A DNA stretch of 64,000 nucleotides from Theobroma cacao (lineage: Eukaryota > Streptophyta > Magnoliopsida > Malvales > Malvaceae). A program made the position numbers and the translations under genes. The DNA lies in assembly GCF_000208745.1 (NCBI RefSeq), contig NC_030852.1, positions 31,512,969 through 31,576,968 on the forward strand, read 5' to 3'. The notes beneath the pieces are model-generated. The model saw nothing but the letters and a program-made list of their open reading frames with translations, did not search any database and was not told the origin of the DNA. Of the stretch, positions 22,803 to 34,659 are shown piece by piece (within the stretch, counting starts at the first letter, position 1; every line of letters begins with the position of its first letter).

Positions 22803-24938
22803 ATGGCTGCTGCTCTCTCCACTGCACTTGATGTCCATTTTCCTATCGCTCAATCTGATACAAAAAGACCCATTTTCTTCACCAAAACAAAAACGCAAAA
22901 CCCCAGAAGAAAATTCACCATTTCTTGTAACTCCTCCAAGTCTTCCTCAAAACCTCCCAAAAACCCACCAGTATCACCCAAAAAAACCCCATCTTTATCT
23001 GAGCAACTCCAGCCTCTTTCCACAACCACACTTCCCAAAAAGGACCAAGCTTGTCTCTTGTCGAAGCCAAAGTCCACATGGGTTAATCCCACCAAGCCTA
23101 AAAGATCTGTGCTTTCACTGCAAAGGCAAACGCGTTCTCCTTATGCATACAATCCGAAAGTCAGAGAGCTGAAACTCTTTGCAAAGAAACTGAATGATTG
23201 TGAAAATAGTGAAGATGCTTTCTTAAGTGTTCTGGAGGAAATTCCACAGCAACCCACTAGAGAAAATGTACTTTTGATACTCAACAGCTTGAAACCATGG
23301 CAAAAGGCTCACCTTTTCTTCAATTGGATAAAGACCAAGAATTTGTTTCCCATGGAAACTATATTCTACAATGTCACAATGAAGTCTTTGAGGTTTGGGA
23401 GGCAGTTTGAGCTCATTGAGGAACTTGCTAATGAAATGGTAAGCAATGAGATTCCACTTGATAACATTACATATTCAACTATTATTACCTGTGCCAAAAG
23501 ATGCTATCTCTTTGATAAGGCTGTAGAGTGGTTTGAGAGAATGTATAAAACTGGTTTGATGCCTGATGAAGTCACTTATTCTGCTATTTTAGATGTTTAT
23601 GCAAAATTGGGTAAGGTTGAGGAAGTACTCAATTTGTATGAGAGAGGGGTAGCTAGTGGTTGGAAACCTGACCCTATTGCATTCTCTGTATTGGCAAAGA
23701 TGTTTGGTGAGGCTGGAGACTATGATGGTATTCGGTATGTTTTGCAAGAAATGAAGTCTTTCGGTGTGCAGCCTAATTTGGTTGTTTATAATACTTTGTT
23801 AGAGGCTATGGGCAAGGCAGGGAAGCCTGGGTTGGCAAGAAACCTCTTTGAGGAATTGCTTGAGTCTGGTTTAACTCCAAATGAGAAGACTTTAACTGCC
23901 CTTGCCAAGATATATGGCAAGGCAAGGTGGGCAAAAGATGCATTGGAATTATGGGAGGAAATGAAGTCTAAAAAGTGGCCAATGGATTTTATTTTGTATA
24001 ATACTTTGTTGAATATGTGTGCAGACGTTGGTTTAGTTGAGGAGGCAGAGAAGCTTTTTGCGGATATGAAGCAATCAGAGCATTGTGGGCCAGATAGTTG
24101 GAGCTACACCGCAATGCTAAATATATACGGAAGTGGGGGGAATGTTGGTAAGGCGATGGAGTTGTTCGAAGAGATGTCCAAGGTTGGTGTTGAGCTCAAT
24201 GTCATGGGAAGCACTTGTTTGATTCAGTGCTTGGGCAAGGCCAGAAGAATGGATGAGTTGGTGAGGGTATTTTCTGTCTCAGTTGAACAAGGAATCAAAC
24301 CAGATGATAGACTCTGTGGATGCCTGTTGTCTGTTGTGTCGCTGTGTGAGAAGAGGGAGGATATGGATAAAGTCCTTGCTTGCCTGCAGCAAGCTAATCC
24401 TCGGTTAGTTGCATTCGTGAAATTGATTGAAGATGAGAAAAGTAGTCTTGACACTGTTAAAGAAGAGTTCAAGGGTATCATCAGTGACACTAAAGATGAT
24501 GCCAGAAGACCATTCTGTAATTGCTTGATCGATATATGTCGAAGTAAGAATCTCCATGAGAGAGCACATGATCTGCTCTATCTGGGAACCGTATATGGGT
24601 TGTACCCAGGTTTACACAACAAAACCGTGAATGAGTGGAGTCTGGATGTCCGCTCGCTGTCTGTTGGGGCAGCACAGACTGCCCTTGAAGAGTGGATGGG
24701 GACTTTGGCCAAAATTGTCAAGCGTGAAGAAGCATTGCCAGAGTTATTTTCAGCTCAAACTGGTACTGGAACTCATAGATTCTCTCAAGGATTGTCCAAT
24801 GCCTTCGCTTCTCATTTGAAGAAACTTGCAGTACCATTCAGGCAGAGTGAGGAGAAAGCTGGTTGCTTTGTGGCAACAAGGGAGGATTTAGTGCTGTGGC
24901 TGCAATCGAGGATCCCTTCACCCGCTGTTACAGCATAA
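22803..24938 (+). CDS. SOT1: PPR-SMR protein, SOT1/PPR53-like, plastid rRNA processing
   Basis: A single uninterrupted frame of 711 residues from the ATG at 22803; the in-frame sequence before it has no ATG. Residues 1 to about 60 are Ser/Pro/Lys-rich and look like a plastid transit peptide. P-type PPR repeats of about 35 residues fill the middle (about 165-520), with repeated signatures such as VTYSAILDVYAKLGKVEE and LVVYNTLLEAMGKAGK. A C-terminal SMR domain carries LDVR at 614-617 and TGTGTHR at 653-659, the motifs linked to endonuclease activity. The sequence and length fit Arabidopsis SOT1 (At5g46580) and maize PPR53, reported to protect and mature the plastid 23S-4.5S rRNA precursor. That function is inferred by homology; the repeat code was not decoded. 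The intronless state is normal for PPR genes. Confidence 0.93.
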   Translation: MAAALSTALDVHFPIAQSDTKRPIFFTKTKTQNPRRKFTISCNSSKSSSKPPKNPPVSPKKTPSLSEQLQPLSTTTLPKKDQACLLSKPKSTWVNPTKPKRSVLSLQRQTRSPYAYNPKVRELKLFAKKLNDCENSEDAFLSVLEEIPQQPTRENVLLILNSLKPWQKAHLFFNWIKTKNLFPMETIFYNVTMKSLRFGRQFELIEELANEMVSNEIPLDNITYSTIITCAKRCYLFDKAVEWFERMYKTGLMPDEVTYSAILDVYAKLGKVEEVLNLYERGVASGWKPDPIAFSVLAKMFGEAGDYDGIRYVLQEMKSFGVQPNLVVYNTLLEAMGKAGKPGLARNLFEELLESGLTPNEKTLTALAKIYGKARWAKDALELWEEMKSKKWPMDFILYNTLLNMCADVGLVEEAEKLFADMKQSEHCGPDSWSYTAMLNIYGSGGNVGKAMELFEEMSKVGVELNVMGSTCLIQCLGKARRMDELVRVFSVSVEQGIKPDDRLCGCLLSVVSLCEKREDMDKVLACLQQANPRLVAFVKLIEDEKSSLDTVKEEFKGIISDTKDDARRPFCNCLIDICRSKNLHERAHDLLYLGTVYGLYPGLHNKTVNEWSLDVRSLSVGAAQTALEEWMGTLAKIVKREEALPELFSAQTGTGTHRFSQGLSNAFASHLKKLAVPFRQSEEKAGCFVATREDLVLWLQSRIPSPAVTA

Positions 24939-25147
24939 ATGGTTAATCGTCTGTGATCACTAGCCCGACTCTTAAAATACCCTTGTTTGTCACATTCGTT
25001 TACAGGATAGCTGATTATCAGCAAAACCAGTTGTGTTCTGCATCTGCTTTCAATCGAAGGAATTCTAGAAAGTAAGCCCTGAATTTTTTTTTAAGACGGA
25101 TCTTCTTTGTTGTTAATGGTATATAGTTTCCAGGGGAGATAATAATT

Positions 25148-25315
25148 ATGCTCCAGGGCTGGAAGAATTGTTTGCAGGAGCAAGAAGATGAACTCAGAAA
25201 AAGGACCAGGGAACAAATTCCAACTATTGTGAACCGCATTGGTCGAAATCCACCTTCAAAATTACAGATGCTCACTTTGGACGAGGAAATGCTCAACTTC
25301 AGTAACTATGTCTAA
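25148..25315 (+). other. Possible 55-codon terminal exon or small ORF, unknown
   Basis: ATG at 25148 to TAA at 25313-25315; charged and helical-looking, with segments ELRKRTREQIPTIVNRIG and LTLDEEMLNFSNYV. A polypyrimidine tract and TTTCCAG acceptor lie just upstream (AG at 25132-25133). It follows the PPR stop by about 210 bp on the same strand, so it may be 3' UTR sequence, an alternative last exon or a captured gene fragment. No family recognised. Confidence 0.25.
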
Positions 25316-25832
25316 TATTTGTATCCCCCCACCAAATTACAGAAACTATTTTCTTTTTTAGTCTTTTTGGCTCTAAAAGAGAGAGAAGATAAAGAAGAAG
25401 GCATCTAGAATTGAAAGAGCCTCCGCCTATGCAAAATCCTCTTAAGGAAGAAAATGTCTTTAAAGGAAAAATAAGGAAAATGCGAAAAAAAATTTTATCT
25501 CCTTCTTTTCTGTCCCTAAAGAGCATTTCCTGGTGACGGCATCTGCAGATTTTCGCTTTCTTTTATCCTGAAACAAAAATTTCAGGCATCTACTCAACTC
25601 CTGATGACTACCTAACATTAGTCTTCGCTGGTATCATCCGGACTTACTGCTATCAACTGTGTAAGCTTGTGATGTATGACCGAAATAATCCCCTTCAGAC
25701 CCACGAAAAATGGGCCAGCACCCACTTTCCCCAGTGCTTTGCGAAGAACTGGACTTCAGAATTTAAACTTCTGAGATCTCAGTCTCTTGGTGTAAGGAAA
25801 TTGCTTGGTGTGAGTCCAGCATGTGAAGAGTT

Positions 25833-28800
25833 TCATAAGTACTTTCCTGATGACTTCCAAATTCTTCCCTCCAGCGATATCACCATGACAGTAACATCAT
25901 CATGGTACTTTCTTCGATCCCCTTGCGGGATGTCCAGTAATTCATGGAAATCCATGCCTGCAGAAATCCAACCCAAGATAAAATTCAGTCCCGGAAAAAG
26001 AATAACCAACATGTCAGATAAACAGAAATAAATTGTGATGAATCTATCTTTTGTGTCAACCACCATTTATAGTTGTTAAGTTTAAAGAAAAATAAGCATT
26101 TGCGAAAATTCATCCACAAGTGGCAATCCACCAACATTATACACAAGGTTGTAGAAATATGAAGAAAATTATAGAAACGATGTTTACCAGCTTTCTTGGC
26201 TGCACGGAAAAGAAGCTCCTCTATCAAGTGTTGTGCAGGGTCTCCATCCGGAAACTTCTCCATAAAACTCTCAACAAGAGAAACCACTTCCTGATTGCTC
26301 AGATACTGATATAATCCATCAGAAGAGAGGATTAAAAATTGATCCCTTGGGCAAAGTCTATGGTGACAAATAGAAGGTGAGCAGGATATATATGGTGCAG
26401 TACCAATGTACTCATTTCGAAACATCTCCAATAATGCATCATTCAACTTGGGCTGCAAAATGTGAACATCATGTTATGGCATAACCAGGTTATATTCTTA
26501 AATATATTAAGTTTTTAGCATAATATTACATGAGTGAATGCCCTTTTCCTCCTAGCTCCTAAGGCCCCTCCCTCATCCAAAAAAGAGGCATGCATAGTTT
26601 GTTATTTGTGACATTGGAAGACAATCACATTAAAATGTTGGATAACTGAAATATTCTTTCGTCTGAAACTAAATTATTTTTTCCCCAGAGAAAAGACAAG
26701 TAAAATTTGTACTCTTCTTAACCTTCAGAATTTCCTTTATAACCTGTTCATAGTAAATAATTGATAAGCCACTCCATGCAATGCCTTTATTGAACACAAA
26801 CTATTATAGATAGGATTTAAGACTTCAATAGTGAAAAGAAATGTGAAAGAACCTTTTTCAGAAATCCTGCACCAAATGCTCTAGTTACTTTAAGTCGACC
26901 TTTCACTCTGTCATTGACAATGCAGTGGCTGTCATCTGGATGCTCATTCTTTATTCTTATGACTTCCTGCACAAATCAAAAGTGAGATTCAGCAAATGCA
27001 ACGTATAAATTGGGAGGACTATATACAGTTTCAACTGAAAACCTTCCATGTCTGAAACAACAATCACCAAAAAACCTGCAATTTTATGTACTTTTGTTGA
27101 CTGTTTAGGGAATATTATCATTCATCATTAGTTGAGGACATCCAAGGCAATATTACCATAGTAGATGTGCTTGATACAAGAGAAGACCCTCTTCAACCTG
27201 AACTCACTAAAATCCAATATTAAATGTGTAAAGGATCCAAATTTTGAGAAAGAGCAGGGAAAGAGGTATATACAAGAGCCAAATCATTGTCCCTGGTAAT
27301 CCATGAAATAATGATCCAAAGAACACCATTTCAGGTTGCACAAGGAGATCACATCCAGGAATCTCGCTGCTTCTGTCATTCCAAATGCACCATATCATGC
27401 ACTATTAACAACTGTCGAGCTGGAGTGTTCCTTATTATCCTAATATTCCAGATCAATGACTACATACAAAGGTGAGACCAAAGTTGTTCCAATAAAAAGT
27501 ACAGAAAGACCTGAATTCTTCTAGCTGCAGAACAACTCCAAACATAAAGCACAGAATGGTAAATAATCAGGTTTTTCTTAAAGCTTTAAGAGCTAAGGAG
27601 CCCATTTGTCTGAATTAGTATCATCCACCAAAAAAACAAACACTTCCATTTACCCCAAAACACCCATGTCAGCATGAAAAGCATAAAGAGACAGATCTGA
27701 GCATGGCAATCTAAACTTACCTAATTGATTGTATCCTGTTAAAAACGAAAAAGGGATGACAAAAGATAGCAAATAAATCTAGTCTTTCATCAAATGGCAA
27801 ATTTTATTTCACCCTATCAAACACCAGTTTTCAGAATATCCTTATAATTTTATTTGATTTCTTGTAACTCAGGGTTCAACCACAATAACTTAACCTGCTG
27901 AACAATTTTTGGAATACCAACCAATTTTCTGATATATTTACAAACACAAACGTGCAACAAGTTGTTGGACACCATAACACTGCCCCTATAATCTGCTCCT
28001 GAAGATCCAACTCATCTCAGGCATAAACAACTCTACCCTACATGATTACCTTAGTCCATAGGAGCAAAGCTAGTGCCACTTACTAATACCATTAAGTTGA
28101 AATAATTTTCTTCAAAACCAAGTGGTTCGCCAGCAATATCAATGAACTTTCCCTGTACACAAAACTGGCATTCACAAAATTGGGTGTTCCAACGATTTAA
28201 TGTTTATCAACTTCCTTATGATCCTACAAGACATAGATCCATCTCCTTATCCAACTCCACATTCTTGTTGAAATTGTGATCAGATATCCTCTAAATTATA
28301 GAAATTTGTAGTTTATTCTCCTAAATAAAATGCAGAGTTAATCTCAACCATTCTCAAAATCTTCACCAAAGAGATTCGAGGCCTTTTCTAAACTGTTTCA
28401 TATCCAACTTTCCAACTTATTTGACTACCCTCAAATCCAAAAAGAACCAGGAGAAGTGTAAATCCAGAAACAAGGGGTTGCATATGCAAACTTATTGCAG
28501 GAAGATAAGATTACAATGTGCAAAAAGTAATTTTACAAATCACTTCCAAGTCAAGGACAAATGTCCACATTAAAAAAAAAAGATAATTAAACAATACAAC
28601 CTTGCAAGACAGCCCTCTAAAGGAATTAAAACTATGGGGAAGGAGATAAAACTGTGTAACTTAGTATATATACTTGCAAGATCTCATAAAGTAAATAATT
28701 TGACTCAATTAGGCAATCAACAGAAAACCATCACCTAGATCCTGCATAAAAGAACAGAAAATGTATACCCATTAGGGAGAAAATTTATCCCCAGAGCAAC

Positions 28801-31697
28801 TAGCTAGGAGATACGAATAAAAACCTGCAAGGAAGCTTCCATGCATCAACCATGTTCTCTTATAAGAGGTAAAATGACAGGAACCAATGACAAGATGCCA
28901 GGAAGTAACTCGGAAAAGGAAGCTTCCTGAAATTTCCAGGCACCTCGAACACAGATTTTTGAGGTGCATCAAAGAGGATTGGGTGCATGGTACACCATTT
29001 CACTAGCACACTACAAACTGTGGCTAAGCTAAACAGTTTAAATATGCAATTATAAGTTTTAAAAAACAATATAAATGACTTAAACAGGCTTGTCCGAGGT
29101 CTACTATCCCTTAGCTAGAGCCATTTCCAGGAAAAAAATGATGATGGCTAAGGTATTGTCTCAAGGACCACATAAGAGATGCTTTTACAAAATGATCTGC
29201 ATGAATTCATCTATAAGACTCCTCTCCAAACACATCTTGAAGCACACAGATATCGCACAGGCCATTCCAGAGTAAGAACCTCATCTGCTCAACATTAGAC
29301 TCCCTAAATTGTCTTTCCTAGCAGATCAAAATCATAAGAGAGTAAAAGTAGAATTTGAAAAACTTAAAATGTGTAAGCAATAGCAAAAATAAAGTAGCTC
29401 AAGGCAATCCTGAGGTTGATGGAACTATTTGGCTAAAGTGGTAAACGATGGAAACCTGATAAAATTATGTTCACAAGAAAACAATAGCATGCCCAAAAGT
29501 ACAACCATATCCACAAGACATTCCTTTTAGTTCACTTAGAATTTTGCTGAAGCTCTTACATAAAAAAATACAACTTAGCAATCCAGGAGTTGTAATAAGA
29601 GTTGTCAAAACCACTATTTTCCTAATTATCCAAGACAGGAATCAGCCTTAAAGCAGAACTGAAGTCATATAAAATCCAAACCTAAGCAACCCAAAAGATG
29701 TAGCTTGCCAGTCTGAAGCAGAGAAATTTGTCAAGCCACATAATTCATATTAATGAAGGCTGTAATAAAGATTCTCAACACTCAAAGATAAAGGCAGAAA
29801 ACAAGAAAGTGAACACAATTTTTCAATATTCAGAACTTACTTCTTCAATGCTTGTGCTATGATCAGTTGACAGCTGCAATGCAGTCAATCTCATGGGCTG
29901 AGGAGGAGCCTCGCTCACTGGCTTAATTGCCTTTTCACCAATTGCCAGTGTCTCCTCCACTATACCCTCCATGCTTGATCCATTTTCCTCTCGCTTTCTT
30001 CCCTCCATACTGGAACCAACTTCCTCCAGTTCATACTGTGCAACAATTGCCCTACTATCCCCCACATTCATCACGTACACATCTTCATCCCTCATCAAAA
30101 CCACCAACAAACACGAACCCATCAATGCAAGCTCTGGATTCGTTCCAAGCACCTTATCTGTCATATCCAAATATGCTAGCTCAGTCACTTCCAGAGCCCT
30201 CGACAACGCCCTCAAAACCAATTCATGATCAACCGGACCTTCTTTCCTTCTCCTCCCAGTTTCTTGAACCCTCTCCTCCACTCTATTACCTACCTCCTCA
30301 ACCTTCTCCTTCTCTTCCAACCCAAACCTCCATGGAAACAACAAACTCCCTGACCCATCTCTATGCTTCGACAACCCCTGCTTCAATTTTGACAATAATA
30401 ACCACCTCCTACTCACCGCAGTCCCCTCTTTACTTACACTAATTGCATCATCCACGGAAAATGCAAACCTATCAGACCCTGAAAGATCTAACCCATCTTC
30501 TGGATCATCCTCAGCTAGAAACTCCCACAACCTCCTCCTCCTAATCTCAGTCCCCTCTGATTCAAACGTTACCCTCCTCGTCCTCTCTTGTACCACTCCA
30601 CTCGATTCATTCTCCCCAATTAAACCCTCCCCCGCACTCTTAACCTCCTCAACAGACTTCTGCTGATTCTCAGTTTCAGTATCAGTTTTATTTGAACTAT
30701 CTGTAGCAATTATTAAGTCAGGTGCGTTCGTTTTATTTTCACCTTCATTTTCGGTTTCTTCATCAAGTTCCCAAAAAAGACCATGGAGTTCATGGAAAAC
30801 AGCTCGATAAAGATTACCCATTAAGAATTCGGGTGCATCCGGCCCATTAAACCCGTCATAAATCCCAACGAACAACCACCCTTGCTCCTCCGAAACAACG
30901 ACGTGGACCCGATCCTCCCCGGCCTTCCCCAACGCCCACTGCACATCCCCCTCGGTCTTCCCCTCCACCACTGCCGCCGCCTCCGCCTCCTCGGAATTCT
31001 CCCTTCTTCCGACGAAATTCAACACCGGAACCACCCACGGCCGTTTCTTCTCGGAGAAATTTCTCAAAATCCCCGTAATGCCTTTCTTCCTCTTCTTTTT
31101 CACATAAATGCCACCCAACGGTGCCGAGAAATGTACTCTCCCTTCGGGACCCGGGTTGGCCTCCAGTGGACCTGACACCGCCCCGCGCTCTAACGGACCC
31201 GACATAAAGAACCCGCCCCGCTCCATCGGGACATGAGCTACGCCACGTGGCACCGGCTGCAGCGGCAAGGCACTAAACGAAGACGTGCTCTCGAAGCCAT
31301 TCCCGCTAACAATACTGCTCTTGACGCCGTAACCAAGGGTATTCTCAGTGGCATCGTCGTAAATATTGTCAAGTTGGAGAACAGTTCTGGGAGTCGACGT
31401 ATTAGCACTCACCGAGGCTCCGGATATGGCTTTGAACAAAGTTTCGGGTCCGGTTCGGGTTTTCGGGTCGTGCGGCGGAGAGAAACGTAGAGAGTGCGAA
31501 GGAGAAACGAAACGATCGGAAGGAGTCGGAGAGAGGAAACGATTGGAAGATCGAACGTAACAAAAGGAGTGGCCTAGGGTTTCATCCAACGGCTCTGATG
31601 ATGCGAAGATCAAGTCCGGTTGATTGTCCGGCTGCCGGTTCGACCGGCTTGTCACCGGATTAAAGCAAGGGCAGAGCGTGGAAACTCCACTTCCCAT
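25833..31697 (-). CDS. PLL1: POLTERGEIST/PLL1-type protein phosphatase 2C
   Basis: Four exons in transcript order: 31697-29841, 26966-26853, 26452-26188 and 25957-25833; 786 residues, close to Arabidopsis PLL1 (about 783). The start is the ATG at 31697; the codon before it is GTG, not Met. This start gives [12 protein letters not shown], with Gly2 for N-myristoylation and Cys9/Cys11 for palmitoylation, the dual-acylation signal known for POL and PLL1. A long Ser-rich N-terminal region precedes a split catalytic domain: [16 protein letters not shown] (Asp281), then an acidic insertion, GDSRAIVAQ (Asp547), [28 protein letters not shown] and the terminal [18 protein letters not shown]. The family acts at the plasma membrane downstream of CLAVATA-type signals in meristem and stem-cell specification. 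Intron 1 is 2.87 kb. POL and PLL1 are close paralogs; PLL1 is preferred on length and neighbourhood. Confidence 0.93.
26967..29840 (-). other. Large first intron of the PP2C gene
   Basis: A 2,874-bp intron between the long 5' exon and the short 3' exons. It is AT-rich and has no recognisable coding exon, RNA or transposon terminus. All open frames inside are short. Because it is large it could hold regulatory elements, but none is identified. Confidence 0.7.
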
Positions 31698-31827
31698 CAC
31701 ATTTGATTCATTTCACTCCCCTCCCCACCCTTTAAGATAAAAAAAACTTTATTTCCAAAGAAGCAGAGAAAAAGAAAAAACAGAGTTTCTAAAAAAATGA
31801 AAAACAAAGGAAAAGAATAAACAAAAG

Positions 31828-31880
31828 AGAGTTGCTGCTGCTGTTTCTGGCTTCTGCTGCTTCGCTGCTGCTGCTGCTCT
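31828..31880 (-). repeat. CAG/CTG-rich tract in the PP2C leader
   Basis: Interrupted CTG triplets on the plus strand (CAG in the transcript) include a pure run at about 31866-31878. The tract lies 130-180 bp upstream of the start codon, in the probable 5' UTR. No ATG upstream frame was seen there; the open frame covering the leader lacks a Met start. Confidence 0.65.
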
Positions 31881-32239
31881 TCTCTTGCTTGCAGAGAGAA
31901 AGAGAAAGAGAAAGCAAACAGAGAAAATGTATTTTGTATTTTTGCTTTTTGTTTTTTTGTTTCTTTTTTATATTAGCTGAGTGGACTTTGGGTTTTTTTG
32001 CCCTTTTCAAGTTTGAAATTTCTTTTTCTTTTTTACTTTAAATTCTCAGCAGTTGTTTGTTGGCTCTGGCCTGACGGTTACACGTGGCGATCGCCAAATG
32101 CGTGAAGAGGGGGGAGGGTCCAAATTTGATGCCAGATGGGAAAATAGGAGGTCCACATCGATTGCCAGGTGGGAAAGTGAGGTCCACTGGCGGGCTTTTT
32201 CATTTTTTAGTGTTTAGTTTTGGCGGTTTGCCGGTTTCT

Positions 32240-32259
32240 GGGGCTGGGGCTGGGGCTGG
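32240..32259 (+). promoter_or_regulatory. Potential G-quadruplex upstream of the PP2C gene
   Basis: Three GGGG runs and a GG run separated by CT (runs at 32240-32243, 32246-32249, 32252-32255 and 32258-32259) lie about 550 bp upstream of the ATG on the non-template side. The pattern fits a two-tier G4. Structure and function are inferred. Confidence 0.4.
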
Positions 32260-34659
32260 CGTTAAAATTAAAATGACGAGGGAGTCCTTGAGGGGGAATG
32301 GCTTTAAAGAAAGTGGTAGGGTCAAATGCGGGAAACCGAGGTGGGACGTTGGAGTGAAAGGGTTGTCATTTAGGGGGGGCTTTTGTCCGTTTCGTTGTTT
32401 GGTCAAATAGGGCACTGACCCTCCCCTTCAACCTCAGGCCCAACCGCCCAAGCCAGAAGCAGCTCTTTTTTCTCTTTTCTTTTACCGAAATTAGATGTCA
32501 ATTGACCATCTTGCCCTTTTTAATGCTTTTATAATTTTTTTATGATTTTAACTTCTACAAATCACCCATATAAAACATATTTTGCGGTCTTTTTGTTTTG
32601 CCAACAAATTTTGATAAAAAATTGTTTGGGATTTGTCAATATAATTAACCTTTTCCTCGTATTTTTGGTAAATGTACAAACCGTTTCAAACAAATAAAGT
32701 TATTTGTAAATTTTAAACGTCTTTTTAAGTTTTTATAGAAATGAAACTAGTGTAGTAAAAGACTCCGGCTTTTGGATTTAATATTTAATATTTTACGTTG
32801 ACAAATGTAATAAATTCAAAAAGATAGATTCCTCATTTTAATAACTATTAAATGTATGCAGATAATATTTTTATTTCATTTTGTCTTGTCGAAAAGAAAA
32901 CCCTTTTCAAAAAAACCAAGTGATTTGAACAAATTTATTTGTCGCATTAATAGTTCTTACTAGACTTTGACATGATGTCATCACAATTACAAATTTTGTT
33001 TTATTAAGGAAAAGTTCATTGAGAGTTTAACTATTCATTTTGACATATATATAAATGCAATTCATCCTTTAAAATCTGAAAGATATCATAGACTAACCGT
33101 TAAGTCAAATATTTGATGTTATAAAATAATTTATCTTCTAACAAACAAAATGTAAACAAATACATAAAAAAGAAAAAGTACCGGAAAATCAAGGACATTT
33201 TCGTCATGTAATTAGGGGCAAGAAATCCTTCGAGTAATTAAAAGGGAGGGTTTGACCTAGAAATAAGGCCCAAAACCCAGAAGCAACGACTGCCCCCGAT
33301 GGATCCTGGTCGGGTATCTTTCACGCCTTCGTATTCCGCCACGTCACCCGGACAAGTATCCCAATATCAAACTCTTAACCGAGATAATATTGGACGGCCC
33401 TGATTATTTCGATCCCACAAAGGGAGAGATAGAGAGAAATAACTTTGTTCGCGTCTTTTGCATGACTCTGTCTGATTAGTCAAACGGCACGAATTCCTCC
33501 TCACTCTTTGTTTGTCGTAATCCAAACTTTTACACAAAAAATAAATATTTTAATTTACAGCTTCGTTTTCATAATTTTTATTTAATTAAATAAATATCCA
33601 ATTAAAAATTTAATGCTTGCTTTTGAAAGTCGCACTGTGAGCTTTTCACACTTTCGTCAAAAAAATAAAACCCCACTTCCATTAATTATAAAGAAAAATA
33701 AAACAAACAAATAATATTTTTTCACAAGTACATAATTAAAGATACTTTCAATTAAATTTGGCTTTAACTTTTTTGAACACAGTATTTTGGAATTTTTTTT
33801 TCCAATAACGTTCTGTGAATAATTTTTATTTTTTATAAAGAGTTAAATTATTAATTTTTAATAAAATTACAAAAAAACTCTTAATATGAATAAATAAATT
33901 ATCTTTCGGTTTAATATAATTTGATAATTTTGCTAAATATAATTACCAGTTTAATTTCTGTAACGACCGAATATAATTCGAGTTTATCCTATATTTAGAC
34001 CAGAAAGGAGGAGAGAGACATGAAAGAGAAAAGGAAAGGAATTTGGCATGTGAAGGCGGGAAAATCTCAACGTATTTTCTCTCTCATTGATTGTTTCTAA
34101 GCTGTAAGTCAAAGAGTTTGTTGGTTTTGAGAATTTTATGGAGCAAAACGACAAAAGCGCATGTAATGTCACATGATACGTGTGAATGCCCACATTCTCT
34201 CTCTCTCTCTCTAAAATCCATAGTTTTACTTAAAAGATTTTAATTTAGAGTATACGTACCAAATATTCAGATTCTAAATTTTTCTTTTGATTCTTTGGCA
34301 AAGGGTCAATGACTGATTTGAATATGGATTAGAATGAGTTTGATAAAGAGTTATCATTAATATGGAGGAGAATATATGTAAAGTTCGCTTACCCAAAAAA
34401 GTTGTAACTTCTATGGTTTTCTTCTTTTTTTTTTTTTAAATGTGGAGATTTATTTAGATACTTTTTTAAAAACCCTTTGATCATTGTTATGACTAAATGG
34501 TTTGCAATCAGTGATGTTGATTGTTGGTAGATTTCAATGTTTGTTTTTTTTTTCCTTTTTTCTAGCATTTAGTTGAAAAATTGGGTTGTCATTTTATTTA
34601 ATTAAATTTTACATGAATAATTATCTAAAAATATATTATGAATAAATTGGTATAAGTAG

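Noticed and set aside
29927..31490. Several Ser/Pro-rich plus-strand frames of 85-171 codons
   Set aside because: They are antisense to the long first exon of the PP2C gene and reflect its codon bias.
32084..32410. 108-codon plus-strand frame upstream of the PP2C gene
   Set aside because: It lies in the antisense of the PP2C leader/promoter, is Gly/Lys-rich from G-rich DNA, and matches no family.
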